Of a DNA stretch of 38,171 nucleotides, positions 7,965 to 15,622 are shown one piece after another. The notes below the pieces were generated by a model. It saw only the letters and a program-made list of their open reading frames with translations, made no database searches and was not told the DNA's origin. A program made the translations under genes and the position numbers. How positions within the stretch are numbered: the stretch's first letter is position 1; each line of letters opens with the position of its first letter. The stretch comes from JBLHGU01 sp047615875 (GTDB taxonomy: Bacteria; Pseudomonadota; Gammaproteobacteria; Arenicellales; CAJQKF01). The stretch covers positions 1-38,171 of the forward strand of contig JBLHGU010000032.1 of the NCBI GenBank assembly GCA_047615875.1. The letters run 5' to 3'.

Positions 7965-8711
7965 ATGACCGCAACTATCTCTGATAAGGAAATGCAGGTT
8001 CGCCAGGACCTGGCTGCCTGTTATCGTCTGTTTATTAAGTTTGGCTGGACTGATCTGATATTTACCCATCTAAGCGCCCGTGTGCCCGACGAACCAAAGC
8101 ATTATTTGATCAATCCTTATGGTTTGTTATTTCAGGAAATTACTGCTTCCAACTTAATTAAAGTGGATTTCGATGGGAATGTAGTGGCAGGTGACTATCC
8201 CTACAATGATGCGGGTCATGCAATTCATAGTGCTGTGTTGAAGGCAAGGCCCGATGTGCATTCTGTATTACATAGCCATACTCGTGCAGGAATTGCTGTT
8301 TCCTGCATGAAGCAGGGGCTCTTGCCGCTTAGTCAGCATGCTGGTGAACTAAGAGACTTGGTTTGCTATCACCCCTATGGTTACGCCGTCGATAACGAAG
8401 AAGAATGTCGCAGGCTGGGTGAGGACATGGCGGATAAATGGGTCATGATAATGAATAATCACGGACTTTTATCTGCAGGTAGAACCATACCTGAAGCGTT
8501 CTTCTTTCTTTATTACCTGGAAATTGCCTGTAAGGTTCAGGTCGACGTGCTAGCTTGTAATGTGGAAACTGTGTATCCAGACCAGGCCACCAGTGACCGA
8601 CTGGCCGGCTCTTTAAGGCCCACGGCGGATGGACCAGCGAGTTTTGTTATGCAGTCCTGGGACGCCCTAATTCGTCAGCTAGATCGAGAAAACTCTAACT
8701 TCCGCGATTAA
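7965..8711 (+). CDS. Class II aldolase/adducin-domain protein
   Basis: A 248-residue protein with the zinc-dependent class II aldolase/adducin fold. Visible metal ligands are H103 and H105 (VLHSHT) and H166 (MNNHGLLS). Characterised members cleave sugar phosphates (fuculose-, ribulose-, rhamnulose-phosphate), but this longer adducin-like group is often annotated only by fold. The usual catalytic Glu before the His pair is replaced by a Gly-His stretch (NDAGHAIHSAV), so true aldolase activity is uncertain. AGGA sits at good spacing before the ATG. It lies 18 bases after the Rieske gene and 8 before ogt, suggesting one transcript. Confidence 0.82.
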   Translation: MTATISDKEMQVRQDLAACYRLFIKFGWTDLIFTHLSARVPDEPKHYLINPYGLLFQEITASNLIKVDFDGNVVAGDYPYNDAGHAIHSAVLKARPDVHSVLHSHTRAGIAVSCMKQGLLPLSQHAGELRDLVCYHPYGYAVDNEEECRRLGEDMADKWVMIMNNHGLLSAGRTIPEAFFFLYYLEIACKVQVDVLACNVETVYPDQATSDRLAGSLRPTADGPASFVMQSWDALIRQLDRENSNFRD

Positions 8712-8719
8712 GCCAACTC

Positions 8720-9262
8720 GTGTCACAAATCCTTCAGCTTTTTGTTAGTAGCTTTTCTACTCCGATGGGAGACATGCAGGTTTACCAGGATGAGCGAAAT
8801 TGCCTGTATGCGCTGGACTGGATTGAATATACCTCACGCAGCCACCAATACTTTGATCAGCAATTCGGTGCTGAGCAATGGCAGAGTGTTGATACTCCAG
8901 CCAATGGTTCAGTTATTGAGGCTTTGACAGCCTATCTATCTGGCGAGCTAGCGGCTATTACGGCGCTTAAAGTGCACACGCAGGGGACCCCGTTCCAGCT
9001 AGAAATCTGGAAACTACTGCAGGAGATCCCAACTGGAGAAACCCGCACCTATGGTGACCTCGCTCGACAGGTAAGCAATATTGGAGCGTCTCGTTCTGTA
9101 GGAGCTGCCTGTGGCGCCAATCCCATAGCTATCGTAATTCCCTGTCATCGAGTGGTTGGCGCAAATCAGTCAATGACAGGATACGCCAGTGGAGTGGAAC
9201 GAAAAAACTGGTTGTTGCGACACGAAAATGCGTTGCGGCTTGAACAATTGAGTTTGTTCTAG
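8720..9262 (+). CDS. ogt: Methylated-DNA--protein-cysteine S-methyltransferase (Ogt/MGMT type)
   Basis: A 180-residue suicide repair protein that removes methyl groups from O6-methylguanine and O4-methylthymine in DNA. The active site is IPCHRV with the acceptor at C142, followed by the usual G-A/M-x-G-Y-A-x-G segment (MTGYASGVERK), and the helix-turn-helix region is TGETRTYGDLA. It has no Ada N-terminal domain, so it is the short constitutive type. It starts at GTG 8720, eight bases after the aldolase stop. Its co-location with Rieske oxygenases and a dehalogenase plus an AlkC-like gene downstream makes alkylation stress a plausible theme. Confidence 0.93.
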   Translation: MSQILQLFVSSFSTPMGDMQVYQDERNCLYALDWIEYTSRSHQYFDQQFGAEQWQSVDTPANGSVIEALTAYLSGELAAITALKVHTQGTPFQLEIWKLLQEIPTGETRTYGDLARQVSNIGASRSVGAACGANPIAIVIPCHRVVGANQSMTGYASGVERKNWLLRHENALRLEQLSLF

Positions 9263-9374
9263 TACCAATATTCGATTTTGTACGCCATGTTTAGGAGTGC
9301 TTTGATTATGTTTCATGGAAGGGGTAACATGGGTGGCCATATCACTCTATTCCTTTAACGATCCCGAAAACCAC

Positions 9375-10787
9375 ATGCATCAAGACATCCAAACCTACGA
9401 TCTTTTAGTCATTGGCAGTGGCCCTGCAGGTAAGGCCGCCGCAATACAGGCAGCTAAGATTGGGCGCCGCGCAGCCATAGTCGATGGTCAAGTTCAGATT
9501 GGTGGGGTATGTGTGCATACTGGCACGGTTCCCAGCAAGACCTTGCGGGAAACAGTATTGAATTTAAGTGGCTGGCGCGAACGGGGCTTCTATGGTCGTT
9601 CTTATCGAGCTAAGCAAAATATATCGGCTGCGGACTTAATGGAGCGTGTGGATATCACGCTGCAAAATGAAGTGGATATTCTGGAACATCAGTTGACTCG
9701 CAACCATGTAGACATACTCCATGGACATGCCCGCTTTATTGACGATCAAACTGTTGAAGTAGATCCCGGCAGTGGTGAGCTACACTGCGTAAAAGCGCAA
9801 AAGATGATCATCGCCGTAGGTACCAAGACCTATCGTCCTGATAATATCCCCTTCAATGGCCACAGCATAATTGATAGTGACGAAGTGCTAAAAATGCAGA
9901 CTTTGCCACGCTCGTTGACGGTTATTGGTGCAGGAGTAATTGGTGTTGAATACGCGACAATTTTCCGTGCCCTGGATGTGAACGTCACATTGGTAGAGCC
10001 CCGCGATACCATGCTGGACTTTGTCGATGCCGAGGTGATTCGTTACTTTCAACACGATCTTATCGATAACGGTTTGCGAGTTCAGTTTGGGCAGAAAGTT
10101 AGTGAGATAAGTCCACGCAAAAACGGCGGCGCCGTGGTACGTATGGAGAATGGTCGTGCTATTGCTTCCGATGTGGTGTTGTTTGCCGCTGGCCGTGTGG
10201 GTGCAACTACCGATCTGGGTCTTGATAAAATAGGCATCGAGATAGATCACCGCAATCGTATTAAAGTTGATGAATATTTCCGTAGCAGTAAGGAGAATAT
10301 TTATGCCGCAGGTGACGTTATAGGTTTTCCAAGCCTGGCATCTACCTCCCTGGAACAAGGGCGTATTGCGGCCTTGCATGCACTGGATCAACCCGTGCAT
10401 AAGGCGCCGGAGTACTTTCCCTATGGTATTTATTCCGTACCTGAAATTTCTTCTGTTGGCATGACGGAAGAATCCGTTATCGAGCACAAAATACCCTATG
10501 AGATAGGTGTTGCTCCTTTGCGCGAGACATCTCGGGGCAGGGTAATGGGCTTACAGTCTGGCTTAATGAAAACGATCTTTTCCCTGAAAACCAAACGCCT
10601 GTTAGGTGTGCATATTGTTGGTGAAGGTGCCACCGAATTGATTCATATCGGTCAGGCAGTATTGACCTTGAAAGGATCGCTAAACTATTTTCTTGAGAAT
10701 GTCTTCAACTATCCAACTCTGGCCGAGGCCTACAAGGTTGCAGCACTTGATGCGCACAATCGTATCGTTGCCGCAGAAGCAAATTGA
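9375..10787 (+). CDS. sthA: Soluble (Si-specific) NAD(P)+ transhydrogenase
   Basis: A 470-residue cytosolic FAD enzyme of the pyridine nucleotide-disulfide reductase family that moves hydride between NADPH and NAD+. The FAD motif is VIGSGPAGKAAA, and the NAD(P) motif is VIGAGVIGVEYA. The redox-site segment is GGVCVHTGTVPSK: only C46 remains and the second Cys of disulfide reductases is Thr, as expected for SthA rather than lipoamide or glutathione reductase. The C-terminal dimer domain carries VGEGATELIHIG. The frame is open from 9315, but the ATG at 9375 gives the normal family start and length. It converges with the EamA gene with no bases between the two stops. Confidence 0.92.
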   Translation: MHQDIQTYDLLVIGSGPAGKAAAIQAAKIGRRAAIVDGQVQIGGVCVHTGTVPSKTLRETVLNLSGWRERGFYGRSYRAKQNISAADLMERVDITLQNEVDILEHQLTRNHVDILHGHARFIDDQTVEVDPGSGELHCVKAQKMIIAVGTKTYRPDNIPFNGHSIIDSDEVLKMQTLPRSLTVIGAGVIGVEYATIFRALDVNVTLVEPRDTMLDFVDAEVIRYFQHDLIDNGLRVQFGQKVSEISPRKNGGAVVRMENGRAIASDVVLFAAGRVGATTDLGLDKIGIEIDHRNRIKVDEYFRSSKENIYAAGDVIGFPSLASTSLEQGRIAALHALDQPVHKAPEYFPYGIYSVPEISSVGMTEESVIEHKIPYEIGVAPLRETSRGRVMGLQSGLMKTIFSLKTKRLLGVHIVGEGATELIHIGQAVLTLKGSLNYFLENVFNYPTLAEAYKVAALDAHNRIVAAEAN

Positions 10788-11675
10788 TTAACTGTGTTTT
10801 TCGGTCTGGCGTGGTGTCACCAGAAAAACACCGGCCATCATGAATGCCAGTGCCAGCCACACCCAGCCTGAATGTTGTTCGTTAAATAACCAAATTCCCC
10901 AGAAAACACCAGCTAGAGTGACTACATATCCTGTCTGGCAGGCAAAAACGGATCCAGATAGCCGTATCAAGGTTAGGAAAGCCATATAACAACAAATGTT
11001 GATAATACTCATAACTATGAGTGCATAAGTAGCCTGATCCAAAGGCAGTGATATTGGCGCGAAAGAATCAGTAATAAATACCAGAGGCGCCAGGAATACA
11101 ATAGAGAACAGTTGTGCTCCAGCAAGCAAAATAATGACATCGTCAGTCTTGGGTATTACCGCATCTACGTAAACACTTTCTATGGCGTAGCAAAGGGCTG
11201 ATCCTATGACGAGAATCAACCAGAATGCCATGCCCGGATCTGGCAGGCTGGTTTCTGGCAGCACCAGAATAGACACTGCTGTAAATCCAAACAGAATCCC
11301 CAGTATGCGTTTTATAGCAAAGGGTTCAAGTTTAACCATCCATGCCAGTGCATAGGTCAGCATTGGTACCAATGCAATCGTAATTGCTAGCAAACCCACT
11401 GATACATGGGGTGCAGAGTAAAAGTACAGTACGCTTGGTACCGCATTTCCTACTAACGCCAAAACGATATAATATTTGCAGGACCGCCACGAAAAATTTC
11501 GATACCGGCCTTTGATCAGGCAGATGGGCAACAGAAAAATTGCCGTAATGATGACTTGCCAGAGAGTCAGGCCAAAGGGGTGAAAACCAGACTCAGAAGC
11601 GATGCGTAATAGGGAAAAAGACAGTCCCCAGCTTACACCGGTACCTAAAACAATCATGTAGGGTAATAATGACAT
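10788..11675 (-). CDS. EamA/DMT-superfamily transporter
   Basis: A 295-residue inner-membrane protein of two EamA repeats, about ten hydrophobic segments: first repeat from MIVLGTGVSWGLSFSLLRIA, second from about residue 150 (FWLILVIGSALCYAIESVY). Substrate is unknown. It is unlike the transporter at 1886 in sequence, so this is not a local duplication. Its TAA begins at the base following the sthA stop, so transcription of the two genes must run into each other; no terminator is visible. It is divergent from the dehalogenase, about 170 bases away. Confidence 0.85.
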   Translation of the reverse strand: MSLLPYMIVLGTGVSWGLSFSLLRIASESGFHPFGLTLWQVIITAIFLLPICLIKGRYRNFSWRSCKYYIVLALVGNAVPSVLYFYSAPHVSVGLLAITIALVPMLTYALAWMVKLEPFAIKRILGILFGFTAVSILVLPETSLPDPGMAFWLILVIGSALCYAIESVYVDAVIPKTDDVIILLAGAQLFSIVFLAPLVFITDSFAPISLPLDQATYALIVMSIINICCYMAFLTLIRLSGSVFACQTGYVVTLAGVFWGIWLFNEQHSGWVWLALAFMMAGVFLVTPRQTEKHS

Positions 11676-11846
11676 TCGGTGATTTAACAGGTGTAGGAGG
11701 CAAGGAAATGTATGGCCGGTGAAGAATAATCATTCAGCATGCTAATGTCCAAGTAAAATAACCGCATGTTTATTACTAAGCGTTGCGATGACTGGTTAGT
11801 TTATGCTACTAAAAACCAAAATCCTAAAAGCGAAAGGCACCCCCCA

Positions 11847-12749
11847 ATGACAATTGAAGTACTCAGAACACCGGAAGAAAGATTTTCCTTATTGCCAGCT
11901 TTCCCCTATGAGCCAAAATATATAGATAACCTTCGCGGCTACGAATCCCTGCGCATGGCCTATGTCGACGAGGGCGATACAAATTCTGCAACGACATTTT
12001 TGTGTATACACGGTGAGCCCGCGTGGGGATATTTGTTCCGAAAAATGCTACCTGTTTTTCTAAAGACTGATAGTCGGGTTGTGGTGCCAGATTTGTTTGG
12101 CTTTGGCAGATCCGATAAACCGATTAAGGATTTCATCTACACCTTTGATTTTCATCGGCAAAGCATCATCAGATTTATTGAGCACCTTGATTTGCAGAAT
12201 ATCTGCCTGGTCTGTCAGGACTGGGGAGGGATATTAGGTCTGACGATTCCAATGGATATGAAATCTCGCTTTAGCAGACTGTTGGTTATGAATACTGCTA
12301 TACCAATTGGTGAACCATTATCTGAAGGTTTTGCACGATGGAAGGGTTTTGCAGCAAAAGCCCCGGAAATTCCTGTTAGTGGCATGTTGGCATCGGATGC
12401 ACTATCCGCAGTTAATCTAATGGATGCGTTGGCCTATGATGCACCGTTTCCCGATAACAGCTATAAAGCAGGGGTACGTCGGTTTCCACAGTTGGTACCC
12501 GTAAGTCCGGATATGCAAGGTGTTGAAACAGGCAAGAAGGCCCGCCACTTTTGGTCTAAGGAGTGGACCGGAGAAAGCTTCATGGCTATTGGGATGCGGG
12601 ATCGTGTCTTAGGCGAACAGCCCATGTTGCAGCTGAAAAAATATATACGTAATTGTCCTGAGCCGTTAAAGGTTAAAGAAGCTGGTCATTTTGTTCAAGA
12701 GTATGGACAAGAAATAGCCGAAGCTGCTGTCGAGAAATTTGGTTTGTAA
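11847..12749 (+). CDS. dhmA: Haloalkane dehalogenase, type I (DhlA/DhmA subfamily)
   Basis: A 300-residue alpha/beta hydrolase that cleaves carbon-halogen bonds of short haloalkanes to alcohol plus halide. The triad is visible: nucleophile D125 (CQDWGG), acid D252 (GMRDRVLG) and base H281 (EAGHFVQEYG). Halide-binding candidates are W126 and W165. It also has the oxyanion HGEPAW motif and DLFGFGRSDKP, very close to DhlA throughout. The frame is open from 11766, but ATG 11847 gives the DhlA-like start (MTIEVLRTPEERF) with AAGG upstream. The AlkC-like repair gene follows after 51 bases. The natural substrate is unknown; in marine bacteria halogenated methanes/ethanes or larger biogenic organohalides are possible. 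Confidence 0.88.
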   Translation: MTIEVLRTPEERFSLLPAFPYEPKYIDNLRGYESLRMAYVDEGDTNSATTFLCIHGEPAWGYLFRKMLPVFLKTDSRVVVPDLFGFGRSDKPIKDFIYTFDFHRQSIIRFIEHLDLQNICLVCQDWGGILGLTIPMDMKSRFSRLLVMNTAIPIGEPLSEGFARWKGFAAKAPEIPVSGMLASDALSAVNLMDALAYDAPFPDNSYKAGVRRFPQLVPVSPDMQGVETGKKARHFWSKEWTGESFMAIGMRDRVLGEQPMLQLKKYIRNCPEPLKVKEAGHFVQEYGQEIAEAAVEKFGL

Positions 12750-12800
12750 ATCCAGAGAAATTTGAATAAACAATATTCTGCAAAGTGGTGTTGACGAAAT

Positions 12801-13574
12801 ATGGCTGAATTCAAAAAACTAAAACTCTATTTTGATAAAGAGTTGGCGCTGTTACTTGCCAGAAAAATTAAACCACATTTCTCTCAATTCAAATACCGAC
12901 TGTTTGTAAAACATGTAGAACAGAATATAGATGAGCATGAACTGAAGAAAAGGGTAGAGGTAATAGCCGATGGGTTACATGACTTCTTGCCAGCAGACTA
13001 TAGTGAGGCGCTTAACATACTCACGAAAATTCTTGGCCCTGAAAACTCAAAAGAAACTGGAATGTTCACCGAGGGATATTGGCTGATGCCAATAGCGTTT
13101 TTTGTTGAGAAGTACGGGCTCAATTATTACGAAGAGTCTATCTTGTTCATAAAGGAAGTAACAAAAAGAAATACTGGTGAATACGCTATTCGGCCCTTCC
13201 TACTAGCGTATCCAGAGAAAACGCTGGCAGTTGCGCTGACCTGGTCCCAGGACTCAAACCGTCACGTTCGTCGACTTGCCAGTGAAGGACTCCGACCAAG
13301 GTTACCCTGGGCGAAGAAAATTGATATCTTTTCAGATGACCCATCAGCAGTCTTTGAGGTGCTAGATAGTTTGAAATCAGATCCATCTGCTTATGTGCGA
13401 AAATCTGTGGCGAATAATGTGGCTGACTTCCTTAAAGAAAATTACGACTACACTATTACAATTCTGGATAAGTGGCATGTAAACGCAAGCCCTGAAACCC
13501 GATGGGTTATAAAGCATGCGTTAAGAAATGAATTAAAGAAAAATAACCCTGTGGCGATTGCGCTGGTTCATTAG
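12801..13574 (+). CDS. DNA alkylation repair protein, AlkC/AlkD-like HEAT-repeat fold
   Basis: A 257-residue, mostly helical protein. The region VALTWSQDSNRHVRRLASEG followed by LRPRLPWA, then DPSAYVRKSVANNVADFLK, is typical of AlkC-type alkylpurine DNA glycosylases, HEAT-like repeats that wrap DNA and excise 3-methyladenine-type lesions. The pattern of aromatic and Arg residues on helix starts is seen, but I cannot verify catalytic residues without a structure alignment. It is co-directional with the dehalogenase 51 bases upstream, so the two may be co-transcribed; haloalkanes and their metabolites are alkylating, which gives a functional rationale (inference). Confidence 0.8.
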   Translation: MAEFKKLKLYFDKELALLLARKIKPHFSQFKYRLFVKHVEQNIDEHELKKRVEVIADGLHDFLPADYSEALNILTKILGPENSKETGMFTEGYWLMPIAFFVEKYGLNYYEESILFIKEVTKRNTGEYAIRPFLLAYPEKTLAVALTWSQDSNRHVRRLASEGLRPRLPWAKKIDIFSDDPSAVFEVLDSLKSDPSAYVRKSVANNVADFLKENYDYTITILDKWHVNASPETRWVIKHALRNELKKNNPVAIALVH

Positions 13575-13640
13575 GAAACAGCCAAAATCTCCTGGTTAGT
13601 CACTGTGCAAAATAGATAACGAAACAGCCGGTTTACTCAT

Positions 13641-14264
13641 ATGAATGAATCACAAGTTCTGTTTTTTATCCTGACGTCATTACTAGTCATATTGATTCCA
13701 GGGCAAGACTTGGTGCTAGTGATGTCCCGAGGGATGACTCAGGGCGCAAAAGCGGGGATAGTAACGGCGGCTGGAGTGAGTGTTGGTCTACTAGGGCATA
13801 CCATTCTCGCTGCATTGGGCTTAGGTGCTCTCATCACTTCGTCAGAGTTGACATTCACCATTCTGAAATACATTGGCGCCGCCTATCTTTCGTACCTTGG
13901 TTTAAGGCTGATATTCTCCAGAGTAAATAAGTTCGAGTTACAAAGTGCTACACCTAAGTCATTGGTTAGATTATTTTTTGAAGGATCACTTTCTAATCTT
14001 TCGAACCCTAAAATCACGCTGTTCTATTTTGCTTTCTTACCACAATTTATATCACCAGAAATTCACAATCCGGCTGTTCATTTGCTCACTCTGGGCACAA
14101 CTTTTGCAGTACTTACGTTTGTAGTAAAGGCGCCTATTGGTTTGTCTGCAGGCACCGCATCCATGTGGATACGCTCCCGGCCAACTGTTATCACTAGTAT
14201 CAATCGGGTTAGTGGGCTGGTATTAATTGGCCTTGGGGTTAAGCTGGCTTTTGAGGAGCTTTAA
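13641..14264 (+). CDS. LysE/RhtB-family amino-acid exporter
   Basis: A 207-residue inner-membrane protein with about six membrane segments and the family's N-terminal signature (IPGQDLVLVMSRGMTQG, matching the PGP-D-x-x-x-v-x-r-s pattern). A mid-region of NLSNPKITLFYFAFLPQFI is also diagnostic of LysE/RhtB. The family exports amino acids such as lysine, homoserine or threonine, or related metabolites; the exact substrate is unknown. No ribosome site is obvious before ATG 13641. The MBL-fold pseudogene starts 34 bases downstream. Confidence 0.88.
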   Translation: MNESQVLFFILTSLLVILIPGQDLVLVMSRGMTQGAKAGIVTAAGVSVGLLGHTILAALGLGALITSSELTFTILKYIGAAYLSYLGLRLIFSRVNKFELQSATPKSLVRLFFEGSLSNLSNPKITLFYFAFLPQFISPEIHNPAVHLLTLGTTFAVLTFVVKAPIGLSAGTASMWIRSRPTVITSINRVSGLVLIGLGVKLAFEEL

Positions 14265-14298
14265 GCTCGAAGTACTATTAAATCCCTAGGAATTCTCT

Positions 14299-14742
14299 AT
14301 GAGAACTACCTTAGACTGATTTGGCTGTACCACCTTCCGTATGAAAACGGACGACACACTGATATTTCTGGATGCCTATATAGATCGTGTTCCCAGTGCC
14401 GATGGCCCGCCTGGTGCCAGTACCGACGTGGCGGTTCTTAGTGTGAGTGGCAGACCCCATGTAGACGGCCAGACCTATTAAGGTTCATTGTCTGAATTCG
14501 TAAAGGCCGAATGCGACATGCTCGGAGCAAAGCGTATTATTCTTTGCCATCACGATAACTACTTACCTGGCTTCTCTCGTCGATTTGGAACGCAAGAACT
14601 GACCGATTATGTACATCAGAAACCCAACGCGGAATTTATTGAGCTTGATTATTCCTTTGGGTATGAGGTGTTTAAGAACTTGCCCTATATGAGGTTCCAA
14701 CCTGTTTCTGTTTTTAAGAATATTACAGCGGTATACTGGTAA
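14299..14742 (+). pseudogene. MBL-fold metallo-hydrolase remnant (two nonsense codons, internal deletion)
   Basis: One reading frame runs from ATG 14299 (AGGA upstream) to the TAA at 14740, but it is broken by TGA at 14317 and TAA at 14479. The pieces read in order as a metallo-beta-lactamase-fold protein: FGCTTFRMK, then DTLIFLDAYIDRVPSA, then STDVAVLSVSGRPHVDGQ, and after the second stop GSLSEFVKAE, GAKRIILCHHDNYLPGFS and FIELDYSFGYEVF. The whole catalytic middle, including the HxHxDH metal motif expected between the second and third pieces, is missing. The frame on both sides of the second stop is the same, suggesting a Gln-to-stop change. The 84-codon frame from 14488 is therefore the tail of this dead gene and not a separate protein. 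Confidence 0.85.
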
Positions 14743-14777
14743 TTATTTTTTGGCAATTAACCGAAATAGGTAAGTTT

Positions 14778-15566
14778 ATGATTCCAATAGACGGTGATTT
14801 TATTTTAACCGTGGCACCACGTTTCTCTGGCTTCAAAGCCGAAGCACAAGCACGCATTGTAGGCGAAATATCTGCGGTATTTGCGAGCACACTGGATAGC
14901 TACAACATTAACACCAGTCTAAGAATTGCTCACTTCATGGGACAGGTTACCCATGAATGTGCCGGCTTCCGGACCACTGAAGAATTTGCTTCAGGCGCAG
15001 CCTACGAGGGTAGACAGGATCTTGGCAATACCCACCCCGGGGATGGTAAACGCTACAAGGGCAGGGGTTTGATTCAACTCACTGGCCGGGATAACTATCG
15101 ACGAATAGGCAGCAAGCTCGATTTACCCCTTGAAGACACGCCTGAGATCGCCGCGGAGCCAGTCACATCTTTGGTAATTGCCTGCGAATACTGGCTTAGT
15201 CGGAGTATCGATAATTCCGCAGATCAGGACGATTTAATTACGGTAACCGAATTGATTAATGGAGGGCTTAACGGTCTGGAAGACCGACGTAAATATCTAA
15301 AAAAAGCCAAATCAGCTCTTGCCCGAATTGAAGGTATCAGAGTGGCACACAACGAAGGTGGAAATACCACCGTACTGCGCCGTGATTCTTTTGGCGACTC
15401 TGTTATTGAATTACAGGGACTATTAAAGGCTAAAGGGTATGATATTTCTATCGATGCTGATTTCGGCGCTGCGACTGAACTGGCGGTGCGAATGTTCCAG
15501 AAAGACAAAGGTTTGTTACAAGATGGAATCGTTGGTCGTTCTACCTGGGCCGCTCTAAAGCAATAG
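14778..15566 (+). CDS. GH19 chitinase/endolysin-like protein with C-terminal peptidoglycan-binding domain
   Basis: A 262-residue protein. Residues about 1-185 form a lysozyme-superfamily GH19-like domain, with the likely catalytic Glu in VTHECAGF and the signature GDGKRYKGRGLIQLTGRDNY. Residues about 200-262 form a PG_binding_1 domain (GDSVIELQGLLKAKGYD, then DGIVGRSTWAALK). Such proteins cleave peptidoglycan or chitin-like polymers and are common as phage endolysins or secreted wall hydrolases. No signal peptide is visible, favouring an endolysin-type or otherwise-released enzyme. No holin, spanin or other phage gene is adjacent, and it sits between two pseudogenes, so it may be a leftover of a lost element. 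AGGTAAG precedes the ATG. Confidence 0.85.
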   Translation: MIPIDGDFILTVAPRFSGFKAEAQARIVGEISAVFASTLDSYNINTSLRIAHFMGQVTHECAGFRTTEEFASGAAYEGRQDLGNTHPGDGKRYKGRGLIQLTGRDNYRRIGSKLDLPLEDTPEIAAEPVTSLVIACEYWLSRSIDNSADQDDLITVTELINGGLNGLEDRRKYLKKAKSALARIEGIRVAHNEGGNTTVLRRDSFGDSVIELQGLLKAKGYDISIDADFGAATELAVRMFQKDKGLLQDGIVGRSTWAALKQ

Positions 15567-15622
15567 TCAGAATAGCACTGTCAATTGCGACAGAAGATAA
15601 GACTTGAAATGAGAAACTTGTT

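Noticed and set aside
9375..10787. Dihydrolipoamide dehydrogenase or mercuric reductase
   Set aside because: The second redox Cys is Thr (CVHTGT), which fits soluble transhydrogenase rather than a disulfide reductase.
14488..14742. Separate small gene of 84 codons
   Set aside because: It is in the same frame as the sequence before the TAA at 14479 and matches the C-terminus of an MBL-fold protein, so it is the tail of a pseudogene.
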